Shown here: in pieces, positions 32,993 to 43,795 of the stretch | Position numbering within the stretch: position 1 is the stretch's first letter | Layout: each line of letters starts with the position of its first letter | Origin: Delphinapterus leucas | Lineage: Eukaryota > Chordata > Mammalia > Artiodactyla > Monodontidae | DNA: 64,000 bases | Assembly: GCF_002288925.2 (NCBI RefSeq) | Contig: NW_022098044.1 | Location: 14,169,090-14,233,089 of the forward strand | Direction: 5' to 3' | Position numbers and translations under genes: made by a program | Notes under the pieces: model-generated | The model's input: only the letters and a program-made list of their open reading frames with translations | Databases searched by the model: none | What the model was told of the DNA's origin: nothing

Positions 32993-33929
32993 CTCCACTT
33001 AGTGATGTTACTTATATTATGTAATATGGACAGTAATATGGACAAAATCTCTTGATGTATCTGAGGAGACAAGTTCTAATTCTTTCAGATTAGTAACATG
33101 TCATTTGGAAAACATATTTCTGTACCAGATGCCACCTTCTGTGAACTCCACCTGTGTGCTCTGTTTTGCTTGTGCTGAAGGCTCACACATGTTCCCAGAC
33201 CAATCACAGCATAGGCAGGGTATGCATGGCTGCCTCCTGTCTACTTCTCCTTCCCCCAGTGGGACATGAAATGAAGCCCTGTTTCCCGAACTGGCATCCA
33301 ATGGCCAGATCCCACTGTTGGGCTCCTACTCCATGAACCAAATAGTCTTGTTTCCAAACACACTTGATAGCTAGTGTCCTGGGAGAGCTGTGGAACCAGT
33401 CACACTCTTTCTTCTCTCCAACACGGGATAAACCCACCATCTCCAACCCAGTCCCTTCTGTTTCATTCTTTGCCTGCTATTCTACTTCCAACAAATACTC
33501 CTATTTGGGCTGGGGTCCTGGGGCCATCCTCCCCAACCCACAAGACCTGACATTTTGTTGTCTTCTTATGGTGACTCTCCTGGAATGACTGCTATTTCCC
33601 ACTAGGCTCTAGAGGATTCCACTGCTGTCTTTGCAGCCACAGGATGGAGTGACCTGGCACAGTCTACTTCTAGAATTAGGAATGAGACCACTCTGCCCCT
33701 TGGGGACTGTGACCGGTCCATTCAGGTGCCCTCTCCCAATGCAGCCCAAGAGGCCAGGTTAGTCCTCTCGAGTTAACTCTCCCTCCACTCGGCCGCAACC
33801 TACCAGATGGAACCATAATGCCTTAGATCCCGAGTTTACGTTAGTTACCTTAGTTTTAGTCTCCCAACCTAGAAAGACACTGGAGGTAGCCCCCCAGGGA
33901 GGTGTCTGTGCTTCAGGAAAAACATTCAG
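32993..33929. other. No recognised element
   Basis: Mixed-composition DNA with small competing frames. No repeat or gene assigned. Confidence 0.4.
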
Positions 33930-34345
33930 TGATTGATCCTGATTCAAACCAACCAACCACAAAGGACATATTTAAAACAAGCAGGGAAATGTTAATATGG
34001 GTATTAGATGGTATGAAGGGAACGATTGTTAATTGTTTTGGGTGTGATAATTGCAGCTAACAGTTAGAGATTTATGTTGAACTACTTACAGGTGAAATGA
34101 TATGGGATTTGTTTTAAAATAATGCAGAAAAAAATAAATGGGGGAAAGAGATTAAAACAAGATGGGCAAAATGATGATAATTGTTAGATCTGGGTAAGGG
34201 TGTGTGGGGTTCAAAAAACTATTCCCTCTATAGCAGAAATTAACACAACATTGTAAATCAACTATACTTCAACTTAAAAAATTTAACTGTTCTCTCTATA
34301 TTTTGTACTGATCGAAATTTTCCATGTTAAATTTTTTGTTGTTGT
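33930..34345 (+). mobile_element. Old L1M 3' end, with tiny L1 insertion
   Basis: 'attagatggtatgaagggaacgattgttaattgttttgggtgtgataattg', 'acttacaggtgaaatgatatgggatttgttttaaaataatgcag' and 'aactgttctctctatattttgtactgatcgaaattttccatg' give the standard 3' end of an old L1M. It is broken by a 52-base L1 tail at 34,233-34,284. Confidence 0.8.
34233..34284 (+). mobile_element. Ultra-short LINE-1 3' end (52 bp)
   Basis: 'gcagaaattaacacaacattgtaaatcaactatacttcaacttaaaaaattt' is only the last ~50 bases of the young L1. It is flanked by a 16-base duplication (aactattccctctata at 34,217-34,232; aactgttctctctata at 34,285-34,300). Confidence 0.9.
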
Positions 34346-37130
34346 TGTTGAAAACATACAGAGACTCTCTACCTACAGCTGAGTTTCTACCCTATCAGTG
34401 CTTGTGAGGACCCCCAACTCCAGGCAGGAAATAGGAATCCAAAATGGACAGAGAAAATCTGGGTTTTCTCCCAGAAAAATGCACCAGGAGTGAATGAACA
34501 CAGAATCCTGGAGTTCTCTTTTCAGCTTACTCTCCCTGGATTCTAAAACCTGCAAGTTATTGACCAACTTTTAGTGGCTACATCCAAGACTATCAGACTC
34601 TAAGTGGAAGTAAAGGCTAGAAATAAGAATGCACAAAGCAGTTCAGATTTTTTTTAACAAATTTCCTTTTAGTATGTCTTGAAATATATGTGTAATATCA
34701 TAAATGTATTTACAATGAAAGAGTAATTACTGTTTGAGGAAGCACTGAAACATGCTATCAAGTTCAAATTGCCCTCAAATGTTAATAAACATATAGGCAA
34801 CAAAAACTACTATCCATATTAGATTTGACCATTAATATGAAATAGAACCCCAACCTGCACTGTCAAACAGAAAATTTTTCACTCTTTCAGATTATATTGT
34901 TACCCAGTAAAAATACCAGTTCATTTTGATTCCTAATGGAGTTTTCAAGGGGTCCTAAGCCAGAGTTAGGATTTCCAAAATCATCCTGAAAAATTTCACC
35001 TCGTCTTTCTTAATAGATATCTAGCTTCAACTTTCTTACACAGTGTTGGAAACTCACCCTGCACAGTGGATGGTATATGTGCGTGGAAATCCTCATTTCT
35101 TTTCCTGTGAGATGACAGTCCAATTACGATACCATCAGCCCCTCTTGCCCAATGGTCAATGAGTCATTCAATCAGCAAATAGGTATTGAATTGCTATGAT
35201 GTTTCAGGCACTTCCAGAGGCAGAGGCTTTAAGGAAATGGGCATATTCCGTGACACAGTAATGAAAGCTAACATTTGAAGCATATTTTTGCAGCTTACAA
35301 AGTACAAAGAATAGAACTCTCTTACTATCTGAGCGAGTCTCTGAATTGCAGCTTTCTCATCTGAAAAGGAAGGACAATATTATCACCCAGCTGAACAGTT
35401 TTGGGGAGTTTTTAGGTTTTTTGGTTTTTGTTGGGCTTTTTTTTTTCTTTTTTGGCTTTTATTCAAAAAATAAAATTGTTGAGCAACCGCTTTGTGCCAG
35501 GGGCTATATTTCTATTGCTATCACAGAGAGTTGCTGTAATGATCCTATGAACTGTGATAGTACCTAGCACCCAGCTTGGCTGAGCGCAAGCCATTCACTA
35601 CCCATTCACTAATTTCATTGGATTCTTTCCCGAGACCCCCTCCTGGTCCACGTTCCCAGCCTGCCTCTTGGGCAGTTAGTCAGTCTCCTTTCTGCCACTC
35701 TGCCTCAGGCTTTGAAGTCCAGTCCACCGTTGGAAGCATCCAATGCCAGAACAGCACCCTGATGGACCGGCCTCCCACCAGCACTGCCAACGTGACCCAG
35801 ACCGGGTGGTAGGCTGTGGAACTGGAGCCAGGAGGAACCAGTCAGTTCCACTGTAGTGAATTAGACTAAAACTTTTAACTGCTTCTGATGCTGCTGAATT
35901 CTTGGGAACCACTTGAATAAGTAATGCTTTGTGTTTTCTCATTCTTGGCAAGGCTGACCCCCCAAAGAGGGCTCCCTCAGAGCCTACAAGGGGGATGGGG
36001 GCGGGGAGAGGCTCTGAATGGCTAGGCAGGCTTTCCCATTGGAAACCAGGAGTCCCACCCCTCAGCCATTAGTAACAACAGTCCCCATTTTCCCCATCAC
36101 ATTGTCTTAGTTCTCACTTCTGACCAAGGAACCCCATTAATTTTCTGTGATGTACATTCCAAATGCCATCACCTCGGTTCTTTGAAATTCAAAGAGCTGG
36201 ATTAATGAACCACAAACTTCAAGCAAATTGGCTGTGTAATCCATCACATCTGACCGTAGCTTTGCCACTGCCTCGAATTCCAAAGAATGGCAGAAATTTC
36301 CCAGGCTGCTTTTGAAAATGAGCACAGAAGCCTGAAACAGCAGCCTATGGTGCGTTCATCCTTTCTAGAAACGTTATGTGTCTTCTGTGTGCTGGAAATT
36401 AAATGGTCTCATTCTCCCCCTGGTATTTTATTGTTACAAATCTAACCTGTTCAAACGTTATATTAAATTCCAGTCTTTTCCAGAATAATCTACATTGAAT
36501 TCCTCATTCCGCCAACTATTCAAAATATCCCTCTTGGCAGAAAAGCTATGTGAATTGCAAACTCTTTTAGATTTTGTTGAAGTCTTAAGAACACTACTTA
36601 CCCATGTACTCAACTGAGGCCCTTTTATTCCATTTCATTTCCCCGAACTCCTTTCATGTAATGTCAGAGTCACAAAAAGCCAGGAGCAGTGACTGGCCAC
36701 AGTCATTCACCTTTCCTTCAGCGGTGAAAATGGCATTAAAGTCCACAAATGAAAAAATATATATCAAACTAATTACCGTCTTTTCCTCCAAAGCAAAAGA
36801 TAATTAACACCATTCTTTTGGACATAATGCCATTTATTTCACATAAGGGGGTTTTTATGTGCTCAAAAATGATGGTGTTTAATACATGTGAATCAAAGCC
36901 CAAATTAGCTAATTAACTGATGTGTCTGAGAATGAAATGCAGAATCTATATGCTGTGAAAATTGTCAAAAGCACAGAAGAAATGTCCTGGCAGGTGAGAC
37001 TAGTTCAGAATTTCTCTGCTGGTGAAACAAAAGATGCTTTTTTTTTAAAAGCACCATAGCATAAAACTTTGGTTAGCTGGGATGGTCAGGAAATGAATCA
37101 TTGCTGGATTGTTAAGTTGTCCAGAGAGCT
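34346..37130. other. Long repeat-poor stretch, no gene recognised
   Basis: Nearly 2.8 kb with no nameable young repeat apart from a T-rich patch near 35,405-35,460. The part from about 36,140 to 37,060 is AT-rich with several homeodomain-like TAATTA/ATTAG cores (36,903-36,917). No defensible open frame. Confidence 0.45.
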
Positions 37131-37140
37131 AAAGGCAAGG

Positions 37141-37269
37141 TTTTTTGTTTTGTTTTTTTTGTCCACACCACGCAGCATGTGGGATCTTAGTTCCCCCACC
37201 AGGGATCGAACCCGCACCCTCTGCATTGGAAGGGCAGAGTCTTAACCACTGGACCACCAGGGAAGTCCC
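37141..37269 (-). mobile_element. tRNA-Glu-derived CHR-family SINE, short
   Basis: Tail T-run, then 'gtccacaccacgcagcatgtgggatcttagttcccccaccagggatcgaacccgcaccctctgcattgg' and the head 'aaccactggaccaccagggaagtccc'. A weak duplication (aaaggcaag / gaaggtaag) flanks it at 37,131-37,139 and 37,271-37,279. Confidence 0.88.
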
Positions 37270-37279
37270 TGAAGGTAAG

Positions 37280-38934
37280 TTCTTTAAGTAACCAAAGTTT
37301 TTTGTTTATTTTAACCATTTCCCTATTAACATGGCTTGCTCATTTAGAGTCATCACTATGAACACCAAAAATTATTTACTAAAGACCTAGGGACTATGAA
37401 TTGGGAGGTTTTTGTCCCTTCATTAAGTTGCCCCAAATGGTGCTGGATGTGCCCGAGGATGATCTGAAACCTGAATTCTCTGTGTCCTGACTCTCAGGTT
37501 GGGCTCTAGAAGACTGAGTCTCAGACAGTTGACATGATGTTGGGGTGACGTCCAAGGTGTCATTTCTGATGAGGAAGTATTTACCTTCCCCAAATTCCTG
37601 ACCTTCAGTAAGAACTGGTTAAGTTGTACATCATGTAGAATGTATGCAAACTAAAGGCTCCCATCATGTTCTTTTTTGCAAGAAGAAACCCCTGCAGAGA
37701 TCGTTTCTTTAATAGTCACCATCATCTACAGGGTGTGATGGGGAATCCCAGTCCTAACTAATCCAATCTTGAGTTACAGAGGAGAAAAGACAAAATTAGA
37801 TTCTCAAGTAGAGTTTACTGGCTCTGGCAGTCAAATGCCTCACTGAAAATTCTAGAAAACCACAGGAAAAGTCCAGGCTGACAGAGAAAACTGACAACAT
37901 CAATATCACTGAAATGTTACCAGGTAACACTTCAAGATAAACTGATCCATGAATTTAACTACTGGTATAACATCTCTGTGTTTCTGATTTGTAAAACTTT
38001 TTAGAGTGCCAAGTTCTAAACATTTATATCTGGACTTCAGTGTGTATAAATTTTCCAGAAACCTGAAGCTGTTTAAAGTGATTACAAACATTTTATCTTT
38101 CCCATTTTTGGGGGAGGTCAGTACATTTCAAAACACATCATGTGGTTTCTTGCCTGCTTAACCAAGAGATGCAGGGCCTCAATTTTTCTTCTCTCAGGGT
38201 CACGGGCATACCTATGCACACCTTGTACTTGATCACAGAGCAATGAGACAGTGTTCCTTGGGATTTTCTTCCCAGTTGGGTAACTTTAGGAATATTTCTG
38301 AATATGTTTTTATCTGTGAAATACAGAACATAACAGTACCTACCTCAGAACGTTAGTGTGACGTTAAAATAGACAATGCAAGTAAACAGACAAGCATGAT
38401 GTACCCACTAAAAGGAAGATGAACTTTCTTGGCCTCTATATCAATTTATCCTAGATTCTGTGCCTTCTCTAGTTCTTCTGTTTTCTCCCTGAGCATGTAG
38501 CTGTCATCCAGCTCTTTTTATGTTTCTGGACTACCTGCTCCTTTTAATTTTCCATTTCATATTTACTGTGGGTTGCCAAAATAAAATGCAACTTCTTAGA
38601 ACCGTGTGTAAAGCAAGAGAAAATAGGCCCTGAATTAGGGCCTCTCCTCTGCCCTAAAATCCTTCCTGAGAGACTTTATGATAGTTATGTCCGGTGGATA
38701 CTGGATAGTAGTCTACTTCCCTTTCCCAGCAGCCGTGTCCTGGATGGCTGTGATTTCCACAAGTCTGACCCATCAGGTATGATAAAAGACCATGTCTCCA
38801 TGTCATCTTCCCAAAACATTCCTCACATGATCAATCTTGCCCAAGAATTAGGACCTGGAATCAATGCATACTAATGAAACATAGAATTTTTTCAAAATGT
38901 TGTAGGCTAAAGGAAGTCCAAAATTTTACCTATG
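37280..38934. other. No recognised element
   Basis: AT-rich DNA with only short open frames. No young repeat is visible. Confidence 0.4.
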
Positions 38935-38945
38935 CAGTATTTTTT

Positions 38946-39277
38946 ATATAAATTTATTTATTTTATTTATTTATTTTTGGCTGCTGGGTCTTCGTTGCTA
39001 TGTGCAGGCTTTCTATAGTTGTGGAGAGCAGGGGCTACTCTTCATTGCGGTGCATGGGCTTCTCATTGTGGTGGCTTCTCTTGTTGTGGAGCACAGGCTC
39101 TAGGCGCATGGGCTTCAGTAGTTGTGGCATGCGGGCTCAGTAGTTGTGGCTCATGGGCTCTAGAGCACACAGGCTTAGTTGCTCCACAGCATGTGGTATC
39201 TTTCCAGACCAGGGATTGGACGCATGTCCCCTGCATTGGCAGGGGATTCTTAACCACTGTACCACCAGGGAAGTCCA
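38946..39277 (-). mobile_element. CHR-1-type SINE, full length
   Basis: Antisense, with an ATTT-rich tail (38,946-38,980), the repeated 'cagtagttgtggc' body segments of CHR-1 and the head 'accaccagggaagtcc'. An 11-base duplication, cagtatttttt, lies at 38,935-38,945 and 39,278-39,288. Confidence 0.93.
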
Positions 39278-39349
39278 CAGTATTTTTTGTTAAAGTACCT
39301 GAATCTAGTCAAACTCTTTTTCTTAGAAGGGAGGAGAAACTATTATAAA

Positions 39350-40235
39350 TTGAAAGAGATATAAGAGCTGGACCAACGAAATGCAGTGTGAATACATTGT
39401 TTGAAATCTAATTGGAAGAATCGAACCAAAAGAATCAAAGCATTTTGGGACTTCCCTGGTGGCGCAGTGGTTGGGAGTCTGCCTGCCAATGCAGGGGACA
39501 CGGGTTCGAGCCCTAGTCCGGGAAGATCCCACATGCCGCGGAGCAACTAAGCCTGTGCACCACAGCTACTGATCCTGCGTGCCACAACTACTGAAGCCCA
39601 CGTGCTTAGAGCCTGCGCTCTGCAACAAGAGAAGCCACCGCAAAGAGAAGCCCACGCACAGCAATGAAGACCCAACGCAGCCAAAAATAAACAAATAAAA
39701 TAAATAAATGTATTTAAAAAAAAAGAATCAGAGCATTTTGATACAATCATGGAGCATTAAACACGAAAGAGGTATTCTATGATATTAAGGAATGATTGTT
39801 ATTTTTGTTGTGATGATGATATTGTGGTTATTTTTTTAAAATCTTTGTCTATTGAAGATACATACATATATATTCACAGGTAAATGATATGATAATTGTT
39901 ATTTTTGGTGAAGATGATATTGTAGTTATATATATATATACATATATATTAAGTCTTTTACTATTGAAGATACATACAGATAAATTCACAGGTGAGTGTT
40001 ACGATGCTTAGAATTTCCTATATAGCTCTCCAGCCAAAAAATAATGTGTATGTGTGTGTATGTTTGTGTTAAAGGGATAGAAAATGAAAATAACAGGATA
40101 TTGATAGGTCTCGAAGCTGAGAAAGGATATGTAGGGATTTATTATACTCTTCTCTTAACCTTTTGTAAGTTTGAAATTTTTCCAAATGAGTCTTTAAATT
40201 TATAGGCTGATACATTTTTAGAATTTCATCTTAGC
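39350..40235 (+). mobile_element. Old L1M 3' end, with CHR-1 and internal duplication
   Basis: 'attgaaagagatataagagctggaccaacgaaatgcagtgtg' before the SINE and 'gagcattaaacacgaaagaggtattctatgatattaaggaatgattg' after it join into one L1M 3' UTR. It ends 'ttgtaagtttgaaatttttccaaatgag'. A segment of roughly 100 bases is duplicated in tandem between 39,792 and 40,005. Confidence 0.75.
39448..39720 (+). mobile_element. CHR-1-type SINE inserted in L1M
   Basis: Head 'ggacttccctggtggcgcagtgg', B-box-like 'gggttcgagcccta', CHR-1 body ('acaactactgaagcccacg') and a tail of AAATAA units. A 20-base duplication with one mismatch (aaaagaatca[a/g]agcattttg) lies at 39,428-39,447 and 39,721-39,740. Confidence 0.95.
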
Positions 40236-40734
40236 TCACACATTAAAGCACCATGCTCCCTGGGATGGAAGGCCAACCAAGCCTTCCATCATCACTCATT
40301 TAGCACCTACTGTGCCCCCAGCCAGGCAGCTCTGAGACATCGAGCTCATTAGCAACCATTCCTAATGTAGCCTTTGACACTTGGATGCATTTCTTTTTAT
40401 CTAATCAATTTTGCAAAATCATGATCACCATGAGATTCTTATTTGAGGTTAGCACAATCTGAGAAACAATTCAATGTGTCATTTTTGACCTTGTATCAAA
40501 TTGCAAGTATTTTAAATTAATATATAGACACATATAAAGGCAGCATCAATTGTTATTAACTAAGTTAATGAAAATTTATACAATGAAACAGCTCACCTCT
40601 CTCAATCTTCTTTGGCTTCAGTTCCTTTGGTCTTTCCAATCTGTTAAGCACCGCTAAGGCTATTTTTGGAATCCCTCATTACTTCCAAATAAAGAGTCTC
40701 AGTTCTTTAATACTTTGAGTCTAGCAAAAACAGC
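40236..40734. other. No recognised element
   Basis: AT-rich DNA, no open frame or repeat of note. Confidence 0.4.
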
Positions 40735-40955
40735 ATGTACCTGAGAATCAGGAAATAGAAACTCATGCCCAAGACTCTGCCAGCATGAAGTTTGTGACTT
40801 GAGAAAGTCACTTTTCTGCTCTGAGTCTTGGTCTCCAAATGTAGGAAGTAAGGCTAATTGTACCTGTCACACATTTTATAAGGATTATAGAATATTATAC
40901 CGACCCCTATATTATGAGGATTACGCAAAAATATACAAGACGTGAAAAGTAATGT
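40735..40955 (+). mobile_element. MIR SINE, diverged
   Basis: 'actctgccagcatgaagtttgtgacttgagaaagtcacttttctgctctgagtcttggtctccaaatgtaggaagtaaggctaattgtacctgtcac' keeps the MIR order. Confidence 0.6.
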
Positions 40956-41273
40956 TTAATCACTTGAGAGGCAGGAACTGACACCTCAAGACACCTGAGA
41001 CCTCGGTTCAAGCCTTCCTACTCTCACAGCAAAAATATCCATGCCCTGGGCCACCTTCATGTTCATTTGGATACTGGAGTTCTTGTGCCTTTGAGAACAC
41101 CGTGAGGGATAGATACAGCAGCAGCATGTCCTAGAGGCATCTGGGGTGATGCATGGCTAGTCTTACACCCAGTTAACCCCAGAGATGGTTAAACAACATT
41201 CCCCCACCATGTTCTTCACCTCGGCGACCAGTGATGGTGCCTCACTGCAGCACTGCAACTCAGTGAGGACATA

Positions 41274-41663
41274 TCAGAATTCCGGGGGGTGTCTTTGTAT
41301 AAGCTCCCCTTGATAGCACTTCTCTAAGACTTCCTTTGTTGTATAACGCCAGTACCGCTGATGCAAACTATCAAAGGAAATACATCTGCCCCTCACATCC
41401 CGCACCAAGTCTATGACCGTAGTGCATTCAAGCAACAGACACAAGCATTCACCCCAAGACCATTCTCTATGGGCAAGGAAATCCAATGATCCAAATAAGA
41501 GGGGGTCAGGAAAGGGAGTGAATGTCTTATCTAACAGGATCATGAAAACCTTGAAAGTGGCACCCAGGAGGACTGGAGGGGTGTTAAGGATGAATAGAAT
41601 ATTGTATAAAGATGAATAGTGGCCGTCCCTGCAGTGTTGAGTTAACCAGTGGCCAAGAGCCAC
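41274..41663 (-). other. Unassigned 129-codon open frame
   Basis: Uninterrupted minus-strand frame MALGHWLTQHCRDGHYSSLY... ending ...GELIQRHPPEF, outside any repeat I can name. The sequence has a hydrophobic N-terminal third (LYNILFILNTPPVLLGATFKVFMILL) followed by a mixed segment rich in Arg, Glu and Cys. I do not recognise the family. It could be a remnant of a retrogene or of an old endogenous retroelement, or chance. No splice sites, promoter or polyadenylation signal was tied to it. Confidence 0.2.
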
Positions 41664-43560
41664 CTCGGATAACTTCCCTGGAAACTCAGCCTCATGAGCT
41701 GAGCCCTAAAGGACATGGGTAGGCAGGTGGCCTCGGACCTTCCAGTGAATGAGTCTAGAATAAGTGTCAGTGTCTCAGAGCCCACATCTGTTCGCAACAC
41801 CAGCCTTGAGTCAGCCCTGGTTTGCCCACCCCAAGGCCACCCTCCTGTCCCAGCACCCCCAGGCCTTACACAGCCTCCCAGCGCCCCCTTCCCCTGCCTG
41901 ATGGGGTGAGATCACTGTGATCTGAGAACAATTCCTTCCACATACATGATACTGGATTTCGGTTCTTTCTAATAAACAGGAGCAGATCTCTACCGGGTCA
42001 GGCTGCCCCTTCCCATTCTCACTCTGAATTAGACTTAGAACCTTACAAAGTTCGAGGGGTCTCTAAGAGACCAGATCCCTTGTATCCCTTGGCTCTGCTC
42101 TGCTCAGACCCTGAGCAAAAGTCTCGCCATCCCCTCCTCAAACATGAATAATTCCATGTGCATTCTGGTTGCTCTCCAAAGCTTTCTGTGTAGCTTCCCT
42201 CCCTGGATTTTCGGTACGCACAGAGCAGTGTTGAAAATACCCAGTCGCAGCTGCGATCTGGGCATTTGGAGAGCTCTGGGTTCCACATAGCAAGGTGGGG
42301 CGATGGATGGGGCCCCAGACTAGAGCGAATCTGATGAGCTGGAATGAATGCACGGCACCCTCCAACCTCCCGAGTGGAGCGGAACTGTGCAGTCAGAGAA
42401 CCAGATCGGAGTCGGAGGCAGCTCCAGTTCTGATGAGCCTGGGGTCAACTTCCGCCTGGACACCCAAATGAAGGGCACAGGGAAGAGAAAATCTCCATGG
42501 GGAGATTTTGATCCTTAGGCAGACAGCCAATGAGGAGGCTTCTCTGATGCAAAGAAAATGTGGAGCACAGGCTGCTGCTGCAGAATGCAGGTCCAGAACC
42601 TCCCCTCCCATTCCTGACACCTGAACCCTCACCTTGCCCACCCCCTCCCTTTAGGGTAAGAACCTCAGCTGGCAGAGTTAATTACAGACCGAGCCGCTCC
42701 TGTTGCAGCCTCTTCCCTGTCCGTTCTACACACTGGGAGGGGGTAGAGGATGCTTTCTTCCAGTATCAGTCCCCAAATAGATACTCTCTATACAAACATC
42801 AGTTAGAATTTTTTTTATCATAGCAGGTATGATAAATAAAACTTTTCCACCTTACGTGTGATGTTGGGGTTTTTCTCCAAAATTAAAACCCATGGGGACA
42901 GATCTCCCCACAGTGTGCTGAGGGCAGTGAAAATGCCCATCATACCCTCATGTGGCCATGACAAACGATGGACAGCAAATAAACTCACAGACAACACTGC
43001 CAAATCACCTCTCCCCTGCTTCTCTGAGGGCAGCATCTCCATTCCTGAGCCTCTGGATGGCCATTCCCAAACTCACCATGAGCTGGAAGGATGCAAACAT
43101 CTCCTGGCCCCAAGGGAGAGAGGCTGGGGTAACTCTGACATTTCAGGCAGCCAATTCAAGAGTCACCAAATCCCAAATCTCAGGGCTCCTCGGGTGTCAG
43201 AGGATGTCTATCAAGATAAAGAATCTGCAGAGTAGCGGGCAAAGAGGTAAAGCCTGGGAAGAACAATTTCACCACGATTTTAGTTATGGCTGGGAGAATG
43301 CCACAGCATCGTCTAATTGGTGTTAACATTTCATTGCTCCCAAAATATTATTGGGCGAGCATTTTGTCTGGTTTCCTTAAGAAGACAAAAGAAATAGAAG
43401 CAGGGTTCACCACTGAAGAAGTTTGCATTTGGCTGGCCAGGAAAAAAGGCCCAGGATTAGGTAAAAACCAAAGGTCAAACAGCATAGTAATCCCTGTAAG
43501 GTCATTGGGAGGTCTGTGAACCAGACTAGAAAAAGATGCATAAAGAGAAAGCTTGAGCTC
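41664..43560. other. No recognised element
   Basis: Relatively GC-balanced DNA with many short frames on both strands (up to 125 codons at 42,858-43,235). Several overlap each other, as expected by chance. No repeat was identified. Confidence 0.4.
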
Positions 43561-43564
43561 ATTC

Positions 43565-43795
43565 AGAGCTAACACTTATTTAGCTATTACTATGTGCCAT
43601 GCCATATGGTAAATTCCTCACCAGCCTTTGAGAAAGATACTGTTATTATCTCCATTTTACAAAGGAGTAAAAGACACTTAGAAACATTGTCACCAAGGGT
43701 CAGCTAGGCCACGATGAAATTAGGCATCATCCAGACCTCTCTGATTCGAAAGCCTGTTTCTCTAACCACCATATTATTATTACTCAGTCTCCCAT
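43565..43795 (-). mobile_element. MIR SINE, nearly complete
   Basis: 'gctaacacttatttagctattactatgtgccatgccatatgg', 'actgttattatctccattttacaaaggagtaaaagac', 'caccaagggtcagctaggccacgatgaaattaggcatcatccagacctctctgattcgaaagcctgtttctctaaccacc'. All antisense MIR blocks are in order. Confidence 0.85.
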
